Translations under genes and position numbers: made by a program
Notes under the pieces: model-generated
Seen by the model: the letters and a program-made list of their open reading frames with translations, nothing else
Database searches by the model: none
Told to the model about the DNA's origin: nothing
Assembly: GCA_947444305.1 (NCBI GenBank)
Contig: CANEZP010000019.1
Span: 1 to 64,000, forward strand
Origin: Pseudobdellovibrionaceae bacterium
GTDB lineage: Bacteria; Bdellovibrionota; Bdellovibrionia; Bdellovibrionales; UBA1609
DNA: 64,000 nucleotides
Direction: 5' to 3'
Part shown: one piece after another, positions 25,909 through 35,413 of the stretch
Position numbering within the stretch: the first letter of the stretch is position 1
Layout: every line of letters starts with the position of its first letter

Positions 25909-27291
25909 TTATCCTAACCCTGGAATTGCCCCGCCGCCGCCCATGCCGGCCGCGGAGATCTGGCCCTGTTGGCCTTTTAATTTACTCATCGTTTCTTCAA
26001 GCTTCGCGAACTTGTTACGAAGCTGATCTTCCTTCTTCGATAATTGCCGTTCTTTATTGGCAATTTGGTCGTCCATCTGGCCGATCCGGTCCGTCAGCGC
26101 TTTCTTACGGATCGCAACCGGGCCGAAAGCCGAATTTAAGACGGTGCCGATCTCTCGCTTAACGGATGAGATCAAGCCGGTACTAAAGCCATCGCCCGCC
26201 AAAAACTTTTGGACGTCGGCCGGGCTCTTAGCCATTGTGTCGTTAAACTTTTTGTCGTCGTACTCAAGCACCCCTTGGCGATTGAATTGGATGCCGAGCT
26301 GATTCAAACGGTTGATGCTGGATTTGACGCCGTACTGCGGATTCTGCACGAGCGAGCGAATCCGCTGCTCGATACTCCGGAGTAAACTATCGCCGCCGAG
26401 CGTGCTCGACGTATCCGTCTTCTCGTTCACCTTGTTCTGACTTTGGATGAAACTTAAAACGCCGTTCAAACCATCGACGAAAGTTTTTACCTTACCGGTG
26501 ACGACTTCTGTATCTTCCTTGATGCTCAAGTTCACCGTTTTACCGGGGCTCGCCTGTTTTAAATCAAGCGTAACGCCCGGCACGATATCCGGGACCTTGT
26601 TGTCCCCGATTTCAAATTCAAAACCGTCGACTTTAACTTTTCCGTTTTTGGCGGCTTTCTCTTGATCAAAGTAAATATCTTGATCGCCGTCGAGGAAATA
26701 AAGCGTCGGGTACTTAACGGTGTTGTCATTGCCGACCGCATCGCCGGAGACCATGAGCTTGAAGGGCTCGTCGGGATCACTGCGGTCATTGATGACGCTC
26801 GCTTTGACGCCAAGGCCGCTCGAGTTGATGACTTTCGCCACGCCTTCGAGCGTGCTGTTTTCTTCTTTGATATAAATTTCTTTTTCGCCCTCGGTTGTTT
26901 CGAAAGTAAAATAGCCGACGCCGATTTTCGTTTTGTCTTTGTCGGGAAAGCCGTTGGTGATCGCCGCGGCTTTTTGCGCAAGCTCCATCACTTCGACGTT
27001 CCAATTTCCGTTTACCGCCGAGTTAGGATCGACGACACCCGTGATAACGTTCGGATCACCCGACGTTAACTTAATATCAGTGAAGCCTTTGCTGCTGGCG
27101 AGTGTGCCTAAAGAGCCGGTCACGGCATTGAGTTTCGTCTCCAACTCTTGCACGAGTTTGAGACGACTCTCCTGCTTACCTTTAGCAGTCTCGATCGTCT
27201 TGATGGGAATGCGCTCGGCTTCCACCAATTGATCGACTATGTTCGGCGGTAACCCTGAAGCGAGTCCGCTGAATGAGATTTTGCCTGCCAT
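25909..27291 (-). CDS. fliD: flagellar filament cap protein FliD
   Basis: FliD caps the growing filament. The 460-residue protein begins ISFSGLASGLPPNIVDQLVEAERIPIKTIE, typical of the FliD N-terminal coiled-coil region (usually SGLGSGLD..), has a variable outer domain, and the C-terminal helix with KEDQLRNKFAKLEETMSKLKGQQ. FliD proteins normally end close to this point, here in a Gly-rich tail (GGGGAIPGLG). It lies between flaG and fliS on the minus strand. Confidence 0.95.
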   Translation of the reverse strand: MAGKISFSGLASGLPPNIVDQLVEAERIPIKTIETAKGKQESRLKLVQELETKLNAVTGSLGTLASSKGFTDIKLTSGDPNVITGVVDPNSAVNGNWNVEVMELAQKAAAITNGFPDKDKTKIGVGYFTFETTEGEKEIYIKEENSTLEGVAKVINSSGLGVKASVINDRSDPDEPFKLMVSGDAVGNDNTVKYPTLYFLDGDQDIYFDQEKAAKNGKVKVDGFEFEIGDNKVPDIVPGVTLDLKQASPGKTVNLSIKEDTEVVTGKVKTFVDGLNGVLSFIQSQNKVNEKTDTSSTLGGDSLLRSIEQRIRSLVQNPQYGVKSSINRLNQLGIQFNRQGVLEYDDKKFNDTMAKSPADVQKFLAGDGFSTGLISSVKREIGTVLNSAFGPVAIRKKALTDRIGQMDDQIANKERQLSKKEDQLRNKFAKLEETMSKLKGQQGQISAAGMGGGGAIPGLG

Positions 27292-27354
27292 TCATTCTCC
27301 TGCGTTCTTTTATTCTCGCAGGGGATTTTAGGAAATCGTGAGTCAATTAAATGA

Positions 27355-27726
27355 CTACATCGCTTTGTCTAGAAACTTACCGGTCTGGCGATCTTTGTCG
27401 CGGGTGACGGACCATAGTTGGCTCTCAGAAAGCCTACGCACGGTCACGCCGTTGGGATCGACGATGTAAATCACGCGAACACCGTCGTTCACCTCGACTT
27501 TGATCACGAGGTTATTAGATTTAAGTCCGGGTGTTTCGCCTAAGGTCTTGATGGCATCGTCAAATTCTTGCTGGGATAGATTGCGTTTTGTTTCGCCTTC
27601 TTGTTGATGGCGCTTGCCGTCGGCGTCGCGATCGCTGCTCGATTTAGCGCGCGAGTTACCATCGACCTTCGGTTTCGGGTCGATCGGCTGAACAGGAGCT
27701 ACGAAGACACTCTTGATATTCATCAC
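27355..27726 (-). CDS. flaG: FlaG-family flagellar protein
   Basis: The 123-residue protein has a charged Ser/Lys/Asp-rich N-terminal half and a FlaG domain at about 65-115: NNLVIKVEVNDGVRVIYIVDPNGVTVRRL. FlaG proteins influence filament length. It is the first gene of the minus-strand flaG-fliD-fliS-fliT-like run. No good sigma-28 or sigma-54 match was found upstream. Confidence 0.85.
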   Translation of the reverse strand: MMNIKSVFVAPVQPIDPKPKVDGNSRAKSSSDRDADGKRHQQEGETKRNLSQQEFDDAIKTLGETPGLKSNNLVIKVEVNDGVRVIYIVDPNGVTVRRLSESQLWSVTRDKDRQTGKFLDKAM

Positions 27727-27810
27727 AGTCTATTTCGGGAGAATATTCCCGGAACATTACGTCCCGTTTTGAAATCGCGACCTTTGGTCCTCAGATATTC
27801 GGTCCCCGAA

Positions 27811-27838
27811 ACAAAAAAGGCGCCCCGGTGGGCGCCTT
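27811..27838 (-). terminator. rho-independent terminator after large lipoprotein gene
   Basis: On the minus strand AAGGCGCC and GGCGCCTT arms form a stem with an ACCGG-type loop, followed by TTTTTTG. It lies 26 bases after the stop of the 1045-residue lipoprotein and insulates it from flaG. Confidence 0.9.
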
Positions 27839-27863
27839 AAACAAACATTCGGTAATAATTTGC

Positions 27864-30800
27864 TTACGGGGCCGTGTACTTCAACGACCGCAATCCACCG
27901 CCGAGCAGATTATTGATGTTGACCACTTTGTCCACGCCGCTGTCCGCGACCTCGGAATCGGACGGCATTTGCAGAATGAAGCTGCCGGCCGCGAGACCCG
28001 TGCCCGTCTTTTCTATGTTCAACCCACCTTCGCGCGAGAACGTTAGGAAGACTAGACCGAAGACCTGAAGGGCATTGAGGTTCGTGTCGGCCGCGATCGT
28101 GTGCGCACCGTCGAACCAACCGTTGAACGCCGTGGTCAGCAATTTCTTAGCGCCCGCGGGATCACCGAAGACGTAACCATTGTCACGCCCCTGCAGCGCG
28201 GCCGTGCGCAAAGGATTGTTGTTTCCGGGCATCGAATACCAACGAGTGTACTCATGCGAGCTCGAAAATGAAATGTCGTTGCTCGACGCAATCGTGTTCG
28301 TGGGATTCGACGGGTCGCAATCCAATTGCTGATTGTTGTTGCCGTCGATGAAGTAAGGCTCTTTGTCACAGCGGAAGCTCGGGTTGACGTAAGGCCCGTT
28401 GTGAATCTGCTTGTTCGACGCGACTTCCGAGAAGTTTCCGTTCCCGTAGGTGAAGTATACGTCGTTTAACTGATCGAGCGTATAAACTACGGCGTTAGCA
28501 ACGTTGCAATTGACGCTGCCGCTGACGATTCCGCAAACCGGCGTTGACGAGGCCGTGCCGTCGGAATCTTGAGTCGTCGTTCGGACTTCTCCGTTTTCGT
28601 TCACGAGATAGAAATTCTCAACCGTGCAATTCGCGGGACAATTGACGTAGCGGGGCACGATGTAATGCCCGCCCGCGTTCGATTCCGTGAGCCCGTCGTT
28701 ACCGGTGTCTCCGACACCGATGATAACTTGCAGCGGCGTCATGTAGGCGAAGTCACCACTCGACATGACGTTCAGAGGCTGCGTGGCCGAACCGAGATAG
28801 ACCCCGGTCGTCTTGTAGTTCGTCGTGATCATCGTGCCGAAAGCAGGTGCCCCCGACGAAGATATCGGCGTGTAAGATAGAACATTGTAGCTTGGGCAAT
28901 TTGATCCGCCCTCCCCGCAATTCCAGCTCAGCTTTACGTTGATCATCGTGCCGGCGGGACACGAAGGACTCATGCCAAGAATCGCTTGCGTGGGGCAATC
29001 ATCTTGGAACAAGGCGATTTTGATCGCCCGTTCTTGATTCAATTCATCCATCAACATGCGGCCGTCGGAGACTCGCGTGAAGCCGACGATGCCGGTGAAG
29101 CCGCTGCGGTCGAAGAAAGGACGCATGAGGTACGCGCCGGTGGCCGATTGCGTGACGGTGTCGATGCGGCGGGTGGGTTGGTCTACGGAGATCGTCGTTC
29201 CCAATCCGACGTTTACGCGTACGACGGGGTACGGCGTACCCGAAGTGCCCAGGCAAGGTTCCGAACTCGTAAGGTCAAAGCAAGGATTCGCGCCCGAACT
29301 TGATCCGCGGCGAATGTCCTCGCTATAGATCGCGAAGACTTTGCGATTGCCGGTCGGATTGTTCTCGACGTGCGTTTGCTCATTCACGAAAGAATCGATT
29401 TGCGGCATCGAGGGAACCGGGCCACCGTAAATAAGATTGGTTGCGCCGGCGTTCGAGCCCGCGCCCACCGCGGTCACCAACGCGCTGATTTGCGTGCGTC
29501 CGATGCCGAGCGTTGAGCTCAGTTCCGAGGGCGCCCATTGGACGGCACCCGCCATGAACGGAAACGATAAATGACGGTCGGTCGCGTAGCCGGGTAAGAT
29601 GTTGCAACCCGAAACGGCGCAGTACGAGAGAGATGAATCGCCCCAAGGAATATTCGGGACCGCGGTCCAAGCTCCCGCGTCGTTCTTGTAATGAAAAGCG
29701 CTGTTGGTCAGTTCACCGGTCGCGCCGTTCGGTCGCGAGACGTGAAATAAACGTGCGTTCATGCCGGCATCGGCGGTTGAGTTATAGCTGAACATGATCT
29801 GATCGATATTCGCCAAGCGGTATTGAGCTTTCGAGAATAACGATTGGCCGAGCGCCGTAAGCACGCCGTCTTTCCCACCGGTCATATCTTCCGCGAAGGC
29901 CATACCGCCGTCGTCCCCGCCCCGCTCATCGCCGCGATTGCGGTTTGATTTGCTAAGCGTAGGCTGGATTAAACAGAAATTAGATATTCCGTGGAAGTCA
30001 TCGGATGCGAAAGTGCCGGCGGGAAACAACGCAACGAGTCCGGTGTTGTTATTATCGCAACCAGCGGCAAGTTCCGCTTCGAATGCACCACCCGTCGTCA
30101 TATTCAAAAGCACGGGAAAGTTTAAACCCGAGTACACCAGCTTCGCGATGGCGCGCGTGCAAGTGATCGCGCTTTTACCGGCGATGGTGCTTTCGCAATC
30201 GGCAAAGGCCGTAACTTGGCTCTTCGCGCCTTCAACCGATTGTTCAACAGTAGCCGGGATCGGCTTGGCAATTTCGTACGCGGTGGTCGAACTGTTCGCC
30301 TGCGCGGCGGTCGTGGTGGTTTGTAAGCCACCCGCGATGATCGCGGCTTCGGCGACCGAAGGCGGCTGCATCGCGCCGCTTTGAATTGCCGTTTCGATGG
30401 TCGACTTTAAAATCGAGATAATCGAATCCATATTCGCGACGATCGCGGCTTTGACCGCCGTGGCGCTATCACCGGTCAGACCGAGTGAATCAACCGCGGT
30501 GAGAACCGCTTGGATAATTTTTGCCGCAACGATCGTGGAAACCGGGCTGGTCACCTCGGGATCTTTATCCGCGATCTCGCTCGTGTCGGCCTTCACTACG
30601 CTCGTGTACTTTTCATTCGCTCCGCAGTTCGCGATCACTTTATAGGTCTTACCCGCTTCGAGGCCCCTAAGGGTATAAGTGCCGTCCGTGCCCGAAGTCG
30701 TGTTCGCAAGTTCAGCGTTGCTGAGTAAATCAAGAGCGGACAGCGCACAACCGTTCACCGCAAATTCGGCGAGCTTGTTGGTCTTGCCGGGCTTGTACGC

Positions 30801-31001
30801 AAACATTGCGCTGGGTTGAGTTCTTTGCAAAACCGCACCGGGCACCGCAAGCGTAACCGATTGCGAAACTTGACCGTAGATGTTCGGGCCAAGCGCGCTT
30901 ACCGAGCCGCTATCACCGTCCGAACCGCTTGAACAACCGCCCAGAAAAATCGCGACCGACCCTAAGGCCAGCGCAACCGACTTCGAAAACTGTCTTGCCA
31001 T
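27864..31001 (-). CDS. very large lipoprotein (1045 residues), function unknown
   Basis: The signal ends in IFLGGCSSG, a clear lipobox, followed by a Ser/Gly/Asp linker. Residues about 80-130 resemble a carboxypeptidase-regulatory-like beta domain (TTSGTDGTYTLRGLEAGKTYKVIANCG), then an Ala-rich helical region (about 150-260) and a long, Cys-containing C-terminal region with no recognisable repeats. The protein is probably exposed at the cell surface or in the periplasm. Own terminator follows. Long surface lipoproteins are frequent in predatory bacteria, but no role can be read here. Confidence 0.85.
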   Translation of the reverse strand: MARQFSKSVALALGSVAIFLGGCSSGSDGDSGSVSALGPNIYGQVSQSVTLAVPGAVLQRTQPSAMFAYKPGKTNKLAEFAVNGCALSALDLLSNAELANTTSGTDGTYTLRGLEAGKTYKVIANCGANEKYTSVVKADTSEIADKDPEVTSPVSTIVAAKIIQAVLTAVDSLGLTGDSATAVKAAIVANMDSIISILKSTIETAIQSGAMQPPSVAEAAIIAGGLQTTTTAAQANSSTTAYEIAKPIPATVEQSVEGAKSQVTAFADCESTIAGKSAITCTRAIAKLVYSGLNFPVLLNMTTGGAFEAELAAGCDNNNTGLVALFPAGTFASDDFHGISNFCLIQPTLSKSNRNRGDERGGDDGGMAFAEDMTGGKDGVLTALGQSLFSKAQYRLANIDQIMFSYNSTADAGMNARLFHVSRPNGATGELTNSAFHYKNDAGAWTAVPNIPWGDSSLSYCAVSGCNILPGYATDRHLSFPFMAGAVQWAPSELSSTLGIGRTQISALVTAVGAGSNAGATNLIYGGPVPSMPQIDSFVNEQTHVENNPTGNRKVFAIYSEDIRRGSSSGANPCFDLTSSEPCLGTSGTPYPVVRVNVGLGTTISVDQPTRRIDTVTQSATGAYLMRPFFDRSGFTGIVGFTRVSDGRMLMDELNQERAIKIALFQDDCPTQAILGMSPSCPAGTMINVKLSWNCGEGGSNCPSYNVLSYTPISSSGAPAFGTMITTNYKTTGVYLGSATQPLNVMSSGDFAYMTPLQVIIGVGDTGNDGLTESNAGGHYIVPRYVNCPANCTVENFYLVNENGEVRTTTQDSDGTASSTPVCGIVSGSVNCNVANAVVYTLDQLNDVYFTYGNGNFSEVASNKQIHNGPYVNPSFRCDKEPYFIDGNNNQQLDCDPSNPTNTIASSNDISFSSSHEYTRWYSMPGNNNPLRTAALQGRDNGYVFGDPAGAKKLLTTAFNGWFDGAHTIAADTNLNALQVFGLVFLTFSREGGLNIEKTGTGLAAGSFILQMPSDSEVADSGVDKVVNINNLLGGGLRSLKYTAP

Positions 31002-31196
31002 AAAAATATGACCCGTGCCTTTCAGTTAATATATTTGAACACTTCGAGCACTTCACCAAGGGCCAGGTGCCTTAGCAAAACAAATTCGCATTACTTCGAT
31101 AGGCTTTTCTTTGGCTTCAATTACTAGACCTTCGTCTTAGAAGGATGGGACCTTGGAGCAGTTTTTCTTTTGCGCCGGCCTCCATATAATAAAGAG

Positions 31197-32906
31197 ATGA
31201 AACAAATCTTTCGCATCCTCTTGCCCACGGTACTTACTTTCTTTTTTTGGGGTTGCGGTGAAACGCAAACGACTTCCTCGAATCCCGGAACGACCGCCGA
31301 GGGCATACCGAATTTGACTCTCGGTACACCAAACACCGCAATTACCGAAGGCGAAAACGCCGTGATCACGATCGTGTTGAACCGCGCCCTGCCTTATTCG
31401 GCCAATCTCATTTGGGAAGTCATCATCGGCACGACTCGCTTCGCCGGAGCAACCGGTGCGCTCGTCGTCAATGCCGGCACGACGAGCACGCTTCTCAGCA
31501 TTCCGACACTTGATAACGTGGTTTACGACGGCTCGGTCAAAGCGCATATTCGTATTCGCGATACCGCCGGAATTCTTTCGCCGGTCGAAATCAATTTCGA
31601 CGTCACCGACAACGATCCCATTCCCTTCGTTAGCATCGCCGACCAACAAGGCGTTCGCGGATCCCGGATTGACCTTGCGATCGAGCTTTCGGCCGCGAGC
31701 AATCTCGAAACGGTCGTCGGCTGGAAGACGATCGATGCGACCGCCATCGCCGGCACCGATTACATCGCGGCCAACGGTACGGTTCGTATTCCCGCCGGCG
31801 CAACCCAAGCGGTCATCGGCGTGACGACCTTACCTTTGGCAAGCGATTCAAACTTCACGGTCAAATTGATTAGCGTGGAAAATGCGGCCTTCGCCGATTC
31901 GTCGGCCAGCGCGCACATCCTACCGGGTAATAACCTCGGCACGAAAGTAAGCTTCGCCGCTTCAACGTCGACGTTGAACGAAGCCGCCGTTAACGCCGAC
32001 GTCGTTTTGCAATTAACGAATGCGGTCGGCGTGGACGTGGTGATTGATTTATCTGTAGAGGGTGACGCCATCGCGGGCTCCGATTACGTAACCTTTCCGA
32101 CCACCGTCACGATTCCCGCCGGCGCGAGCAACGTGACCCTGCCGATTCAGATTCTCGATGACGCGATCTTCGAGCGCGAAGAAATCCTCCGACTAAGATT
32201 GCAATCTTCGACTAATGCCAGCTTCGGGCTCGAGACCGTGCACACGATTTACATCGGCGATACGGATGCTAATCCGACCATCTCCATTTCGGATGCCCAA
32301 GCGCTTGAAGCCAACGCGCTTACGTTCTCGGTCTCGTTAAGCCAAGTGAGCGGCGCGGACACCGCCTTCTCGTACCTGACCGCCGACGGTTCGGCCGGCA
32401 TGAGCGATTACGTGCAAGTCGCCGGAACGGTCACGATTCCGCGCGGGCAAACGGTCGCGCAAGTATCGGTACCCACTTCGACGGATACCTTGCACGAAGA
32501 AACCGAAGACATGTCGCTCGTCTTGAGTGAAGCGAACGGCGCTACCCTACTCCGCGCGGTCGCCCGTGGTTCGATTCTTGATGATGACGTTGCACCCGCC
32601 GTTCAGTTTAGCTCGGCCAGTCAGACAATCGGTTCGGGTGTCTCGGCCGTCAGCGTGCCGATTTCGCTTAGCTTCGTGAGTGGCGCCGCCGTTAAAATTC
32701 CGTTTACCGTCGCGGGCACCGCGGTTGGTGGCTTAGATCACAACTTAGCATCGGGAGTGATCACGATTGCGGCGGGCCAAACCACCGGCACGATTTCATT
32801 TACGATCATTCGTCACGGCCCCCCGGCCAAGACCGCGATCATCACGATGGGAACACCCACCGGCGCGAGCTTAGGCGCGCAAACGAGCCACACGGTTACG
32901 TTTTAA
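31197..32906 (+). CDS. Calx-beta-repeat surface lipoprotein
   Basis: The 569-residue protein has a lipoprotein signal (LTFFFWGCGE) and about five tandem Calx-beta-like domains, each marked by an E/A...V.L...AGSDYV..pg.V.IPAGA...V.I.ILDD pattern, e.g. AGTDYIAANGTVRIPAGATQ, AGSDYVTFPTTVTIPAGAS, GMSDYVQVAGTVTIPRGQT and VGGLDHNLASGVITIAAGQT. Calx-beta folds are found in adhesins and cation-binding proteins. The track start is a TTG; ATG 31197 follows AAAGAG and starts the signal. It converges on hrpB with 9 bases between stops. Confidence 0.85.
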   Translation: MKQIFRILLPTVLTFFFWGCGETQTTSSNPGTTAEGIPNLTLGTPNTAITEGENAVITIVLNRALPYSANLIWEVIIGTTRFAGATGALVVNAGTTSTLLSIPTLDNVVYDGSVKAHIRIRDTAGILSPVEINFDVTDNDPIPFVSIADQQGVRGSRIDLAIELSAASNLETVVGWKTIDATAIAGTDYIAANGTVRIPAGATQAVIGVTTLPLASDSNFTVKLISVENAAFADSSASAHILPGNNLGTKVSFAASTSTLNEAAVNADVVLQLTNAVGVDVVIDLSVEGDAIAGSDYVTFPTTVTIPAGASNVTLPIQILDDAIFEREEILRLRLQSSTNASFGLETVHTIYIGDTDANPTISISDAQALEANALTFSVSLSQVSGADTAFSYLTADGSAGMSDYVQVAGTVTIPRGQTVAQVSVPTSTDTLHEETEDMSLVLSEANGATLLRAVARGSILDDDVAPAVQFSSASQTIGSGVSAVSVPISLSFVSGAAVKIPFTVAGTAVGGLDHNLASGVITIAAGQTTGTISFTIIRHGPPAKTAIITMGTPTGASLGAQTSHTVTF

Positions 32907-32915
32907 ATCCAATTC

Positions 32916-35399
32916 TTAGCGGCGGCGGCCTTTTGCTTCGGGCGTCGCCGTTAACGGATCGTCGGGCCAAGAATGTTTCGGATAACGTGAACGCAATTCT
33001 TTGCGAACTTCGATGTACGCACTTTTCCAAAAATTGCCGATATCCGACGTGACCTGTACGGGTCGGTAATTGGGGCCGAGCAACCTGAACGTCAAAGGTA
33101 ACTTTCCATTAAGGATTTTCGGCGTAGCCGTGATTCCGAACATTTCTTGCAAACGCACATCAACGTAAGCCGCGTGGGGCTCGCCGTAATTCACTTTGTG
33201 CGCGTGCCCCGTCGCGGCTTTAAAATGCGACGGCAACTGATCATTGAAGTCTTTGACCCAGCCGCGGTCTAAAAGACTTTCGAGCAGTCCGACCATGTCT
33301 TGTTCCAAAACGGCTTTGATCGAAGTTTTATTATAGGCCGCCATTTCGATAAACTCACGTCGCTGTTCTTCGCTTAAGTGAAAGCGCGAATCATGTGGTT
33401 GCGCAAAGCGAAGCCGCTGCATCCACGCGAGCAAACCCTCGTGCTGAGTAATGAACCACTCCCACTTATCGATCAAAACATCGACGAGCTGCGTGCCGAC
33501 CGAAGCCGCATCAACGGGAGTGAGCGAAGGTTCGTCCACGGGCAGATCGTCGATGTAGCGCACGCGCCTGGCGAAGAATTGACCTTTGTCCGTATCGAAG
33601 TGAATGTCTTCGCGCACTTCGATTTCATCCTTCAAAGTGGCGAGCACGAAATCTTTATTTAAGCCGCACGCGACCGAGATCATGGTGTCGGCGCTCCCGC
33701 CGCGATCCATGCCGTTTAGGGCGATAAAGAATTCGCTCTGTCGGACTTGCGTTTCGGGCGCGAGTTTGACGCCTCGTCCGCCGGTCATCAGCGCACGGTC
33801 ACCACCCCGCCGGCGCCGGGCCAAACGATCTCGCTGGCTGAGCAATAAGAGTCGGCGGACCGTGTCGGGTAAGTTTTTACCGGCCGGCTTTGCACCGCCG
33901 GATTTAATCATACCTTCGAGCTGCTTAACGGCATCGACGACCGGCTGGGCGCGCAGGTGCCGCGCGCGTCCCGCTTCGAAATCGCTCAGCATCTCGAGCC
34001 GCATAAGAAGATCACATTCAAGCTGCGTCGTCGGGGCGTTGCGAGCGTCGGCTAACAAATCTCGTTCGTTCAACAGCGCCGCCATCCGCGCCGCGAGCGC
34101 GCCCTCGCCCGTGCGTTCACCGAGCGCGAGTAGCGCACCCCAACGCGGCGGTAACGGGAATTGGTTCAAACGACGCCCCAAATCCGTTAAGCGATTCGAA
34201 GAATCTAATGCACCCATCGCGCGCAGCGAGCGCACGGCCAACGACATCAATGCGGTCGGAGGTGAATCCAGCCAAGAAAAGTTCGCGAAGTCCGATACGC
34301 CCATGTGTGCCAGCAGTAAAAAGGCCTGCGCTAAATCGGAACGCTCGACTTCGGCCGGCATCTCTTCGGCCTGCGTGACTTCTTCGTGAACGGTCCAGAG
34401 CCGCCAGCACACACCCGCTTTTTGCCGGGCCGCGCGCCCCGAACGCTGGCGGGCGTTGAACAAAGCGATGCGCGACAATTCAAGCGCCGAAAAACCCGTC
34501 TTGTGGTCCGTTTCGATCACCTTGGCCAAACCGCAATCGATCACGCCGTCGACGCCGTCGACGGTCACCGAAGCTTCGGCAACGTTGGTCGTAAGAACGA
34601 CCCGCGCCGATGAACCTCCACGTAAAACTTTTTGCTGTTCGGACAAACTTAGCGAGCCGTGCAGAATCTGAATTTCGCGCGGCAATCGCCGCTCTTCAAG
34701 TTTCTCACGAACGCGCATGATCTCGCCGACCCCGGGCAAAAAGACGAGCAGATCGCCCGAACGTTCACGCGCGCCGACTTCGATCGCTTGGACCACCCGC
34801 TCGATGAATTGAAAATCCGTACGCTGGGACAATGGCGTTAGCGAATGGCGAATCTCTAACGGATAAACCAAACCGGGAACGTCCACGTGAACCGAGCCCG
34901 GCAAAAAGTCTAAGAGCTTGCGCGTGTCCAGCGTGGCCGACATCACCAAAATTTTGATCGGCGAACCAAGCTCCTGCATTTCGCGCAAACAGCCGAGCAT
35001 TAAATCTTGGTTCAAATTACGTTCGTGAAATTCGTCGATAACAACGAGCGAGACGCCGCTTAACTCCGGATCGGAAACAAGTTGCCGTAGCGCCAAAGCA
35101 TCGGTCACAAAATTCAACCGCGTGTCGCGTGAGATCCGCGAATCGAAACGCACCTGGTAACCGACCTCGGCGCCGAGCCGCCAGCCGGTTTCTTCCGCCA
35201 CGCGAGACGCCGCCGCGACCGCGGCCATTCGCCTCGGTTCAAGCACTAGAATTTTTCCGGGAACCGACTCTAAGAGCGCCGGGGGTAACCGGGTGGTTTT
35301 ACCCGCGCCGGGCGTGGCGGTAAGGATAATATTCTGGTGATTTGCCACCGCCCCGGCGATTTCGCCGAGGAGTGGATCAATGGGCAACGGGCGCAACAT
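32916..35399 (-). CDS. hrpB: ATP-dependent helicase HrpB
   Basis: DEAH/DExH-box helicase of the HrpB family (827 residues). Seen: Walker A TATPGAGKTTRLPPALL, the DEFH box LVVIDEFHERNLNQD, SAT motif VMSATLD and motif VI QRSGRAARQKAGVCWRLW, then the HrpB-specific C-terminal region (LPLTFRLLGPNYRPVQVTSDIGNFWKSAYIEVRKELR). ATG 35399 was chosen over the track start, which would extend into the neighbouring gene. HrpB's cellular role is not well defined. Confidence 0.95.
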   Translation of the reverse strand: MLRPLPIDPLLGEIAGAVANHQNIILTATPGAGKTTRLPPALLESVPGKILVLEPRRMAAVAAASRVAEETGWRLGAEVGYQVRFDSRISRDTRLNFVTDALALRQLVSDPELSGVSLVVIDEFHERNLNQDLMLGCLREMQELGSPIKILVMSATLDTRKLLDFLPGSVHVDVPGLVYPLEIRHSLTPLSQRTDFQFIERVVQAIEVGARERSGDLLVFLPGVGEIMRVREKLEERRLPREIQILHGSLSLSEQQKVLRGGSSARVVLTTNVAEASVTVDGVDGVIDCGLAKVIETDHKTGFSALELSRIALFNARQRSGRAARQKAGVCWRLWTVHEEVTQAEEMPAEVERSDLAQAFLLLAHMGVSDFANFSWLDSPPTALMSLAVRSLRAMGALDSSNRLTDLGRRLNQFPLPPRWGALLALGERTGEGALAARMAALLNERDLLADARNAPTTQLECDLLMRLEMLSDFEAGRARHLRAQPVVDAVKQLEGMIKSGGAKPAGKNLPDTVRRLLLLSQRDRLARRRRGGDRALMTGGRGVKLAPETQVRQSEFFIALNGMDRGGSADTMISVACGLNKDFVLATLKDEIEVREDIHFDTDKGQFFARRVRYIDDLPVDEPSLTPVDAASVGTQLVDVLIDKWEWFITQHEGLLAWMQRLRFAQPHDSRFHLSEEQRREFIEMAAYNKTSIKAVLEQDMVGLLESLLDRGWVKDFNDQLPSHFKAATGHAHKVNYGEPHAAYVDVRLQEMFGITATPKILNGKLPLTFRLLGPNYRPVQVTSDIGNFWKSAYIEVRKELRSRYPKHSWPDDPLTATPEAKGRRR

Positions 35400-35413
35400 G
35401 CCCGGCAGTATAC

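Noticed and set aside
27727-27810. Sigma-54 or sigma-28 promoter for flaG
   Set aside because: The only candidate words (GGGACGTAATG and CCAAAG) have wrong spacing.
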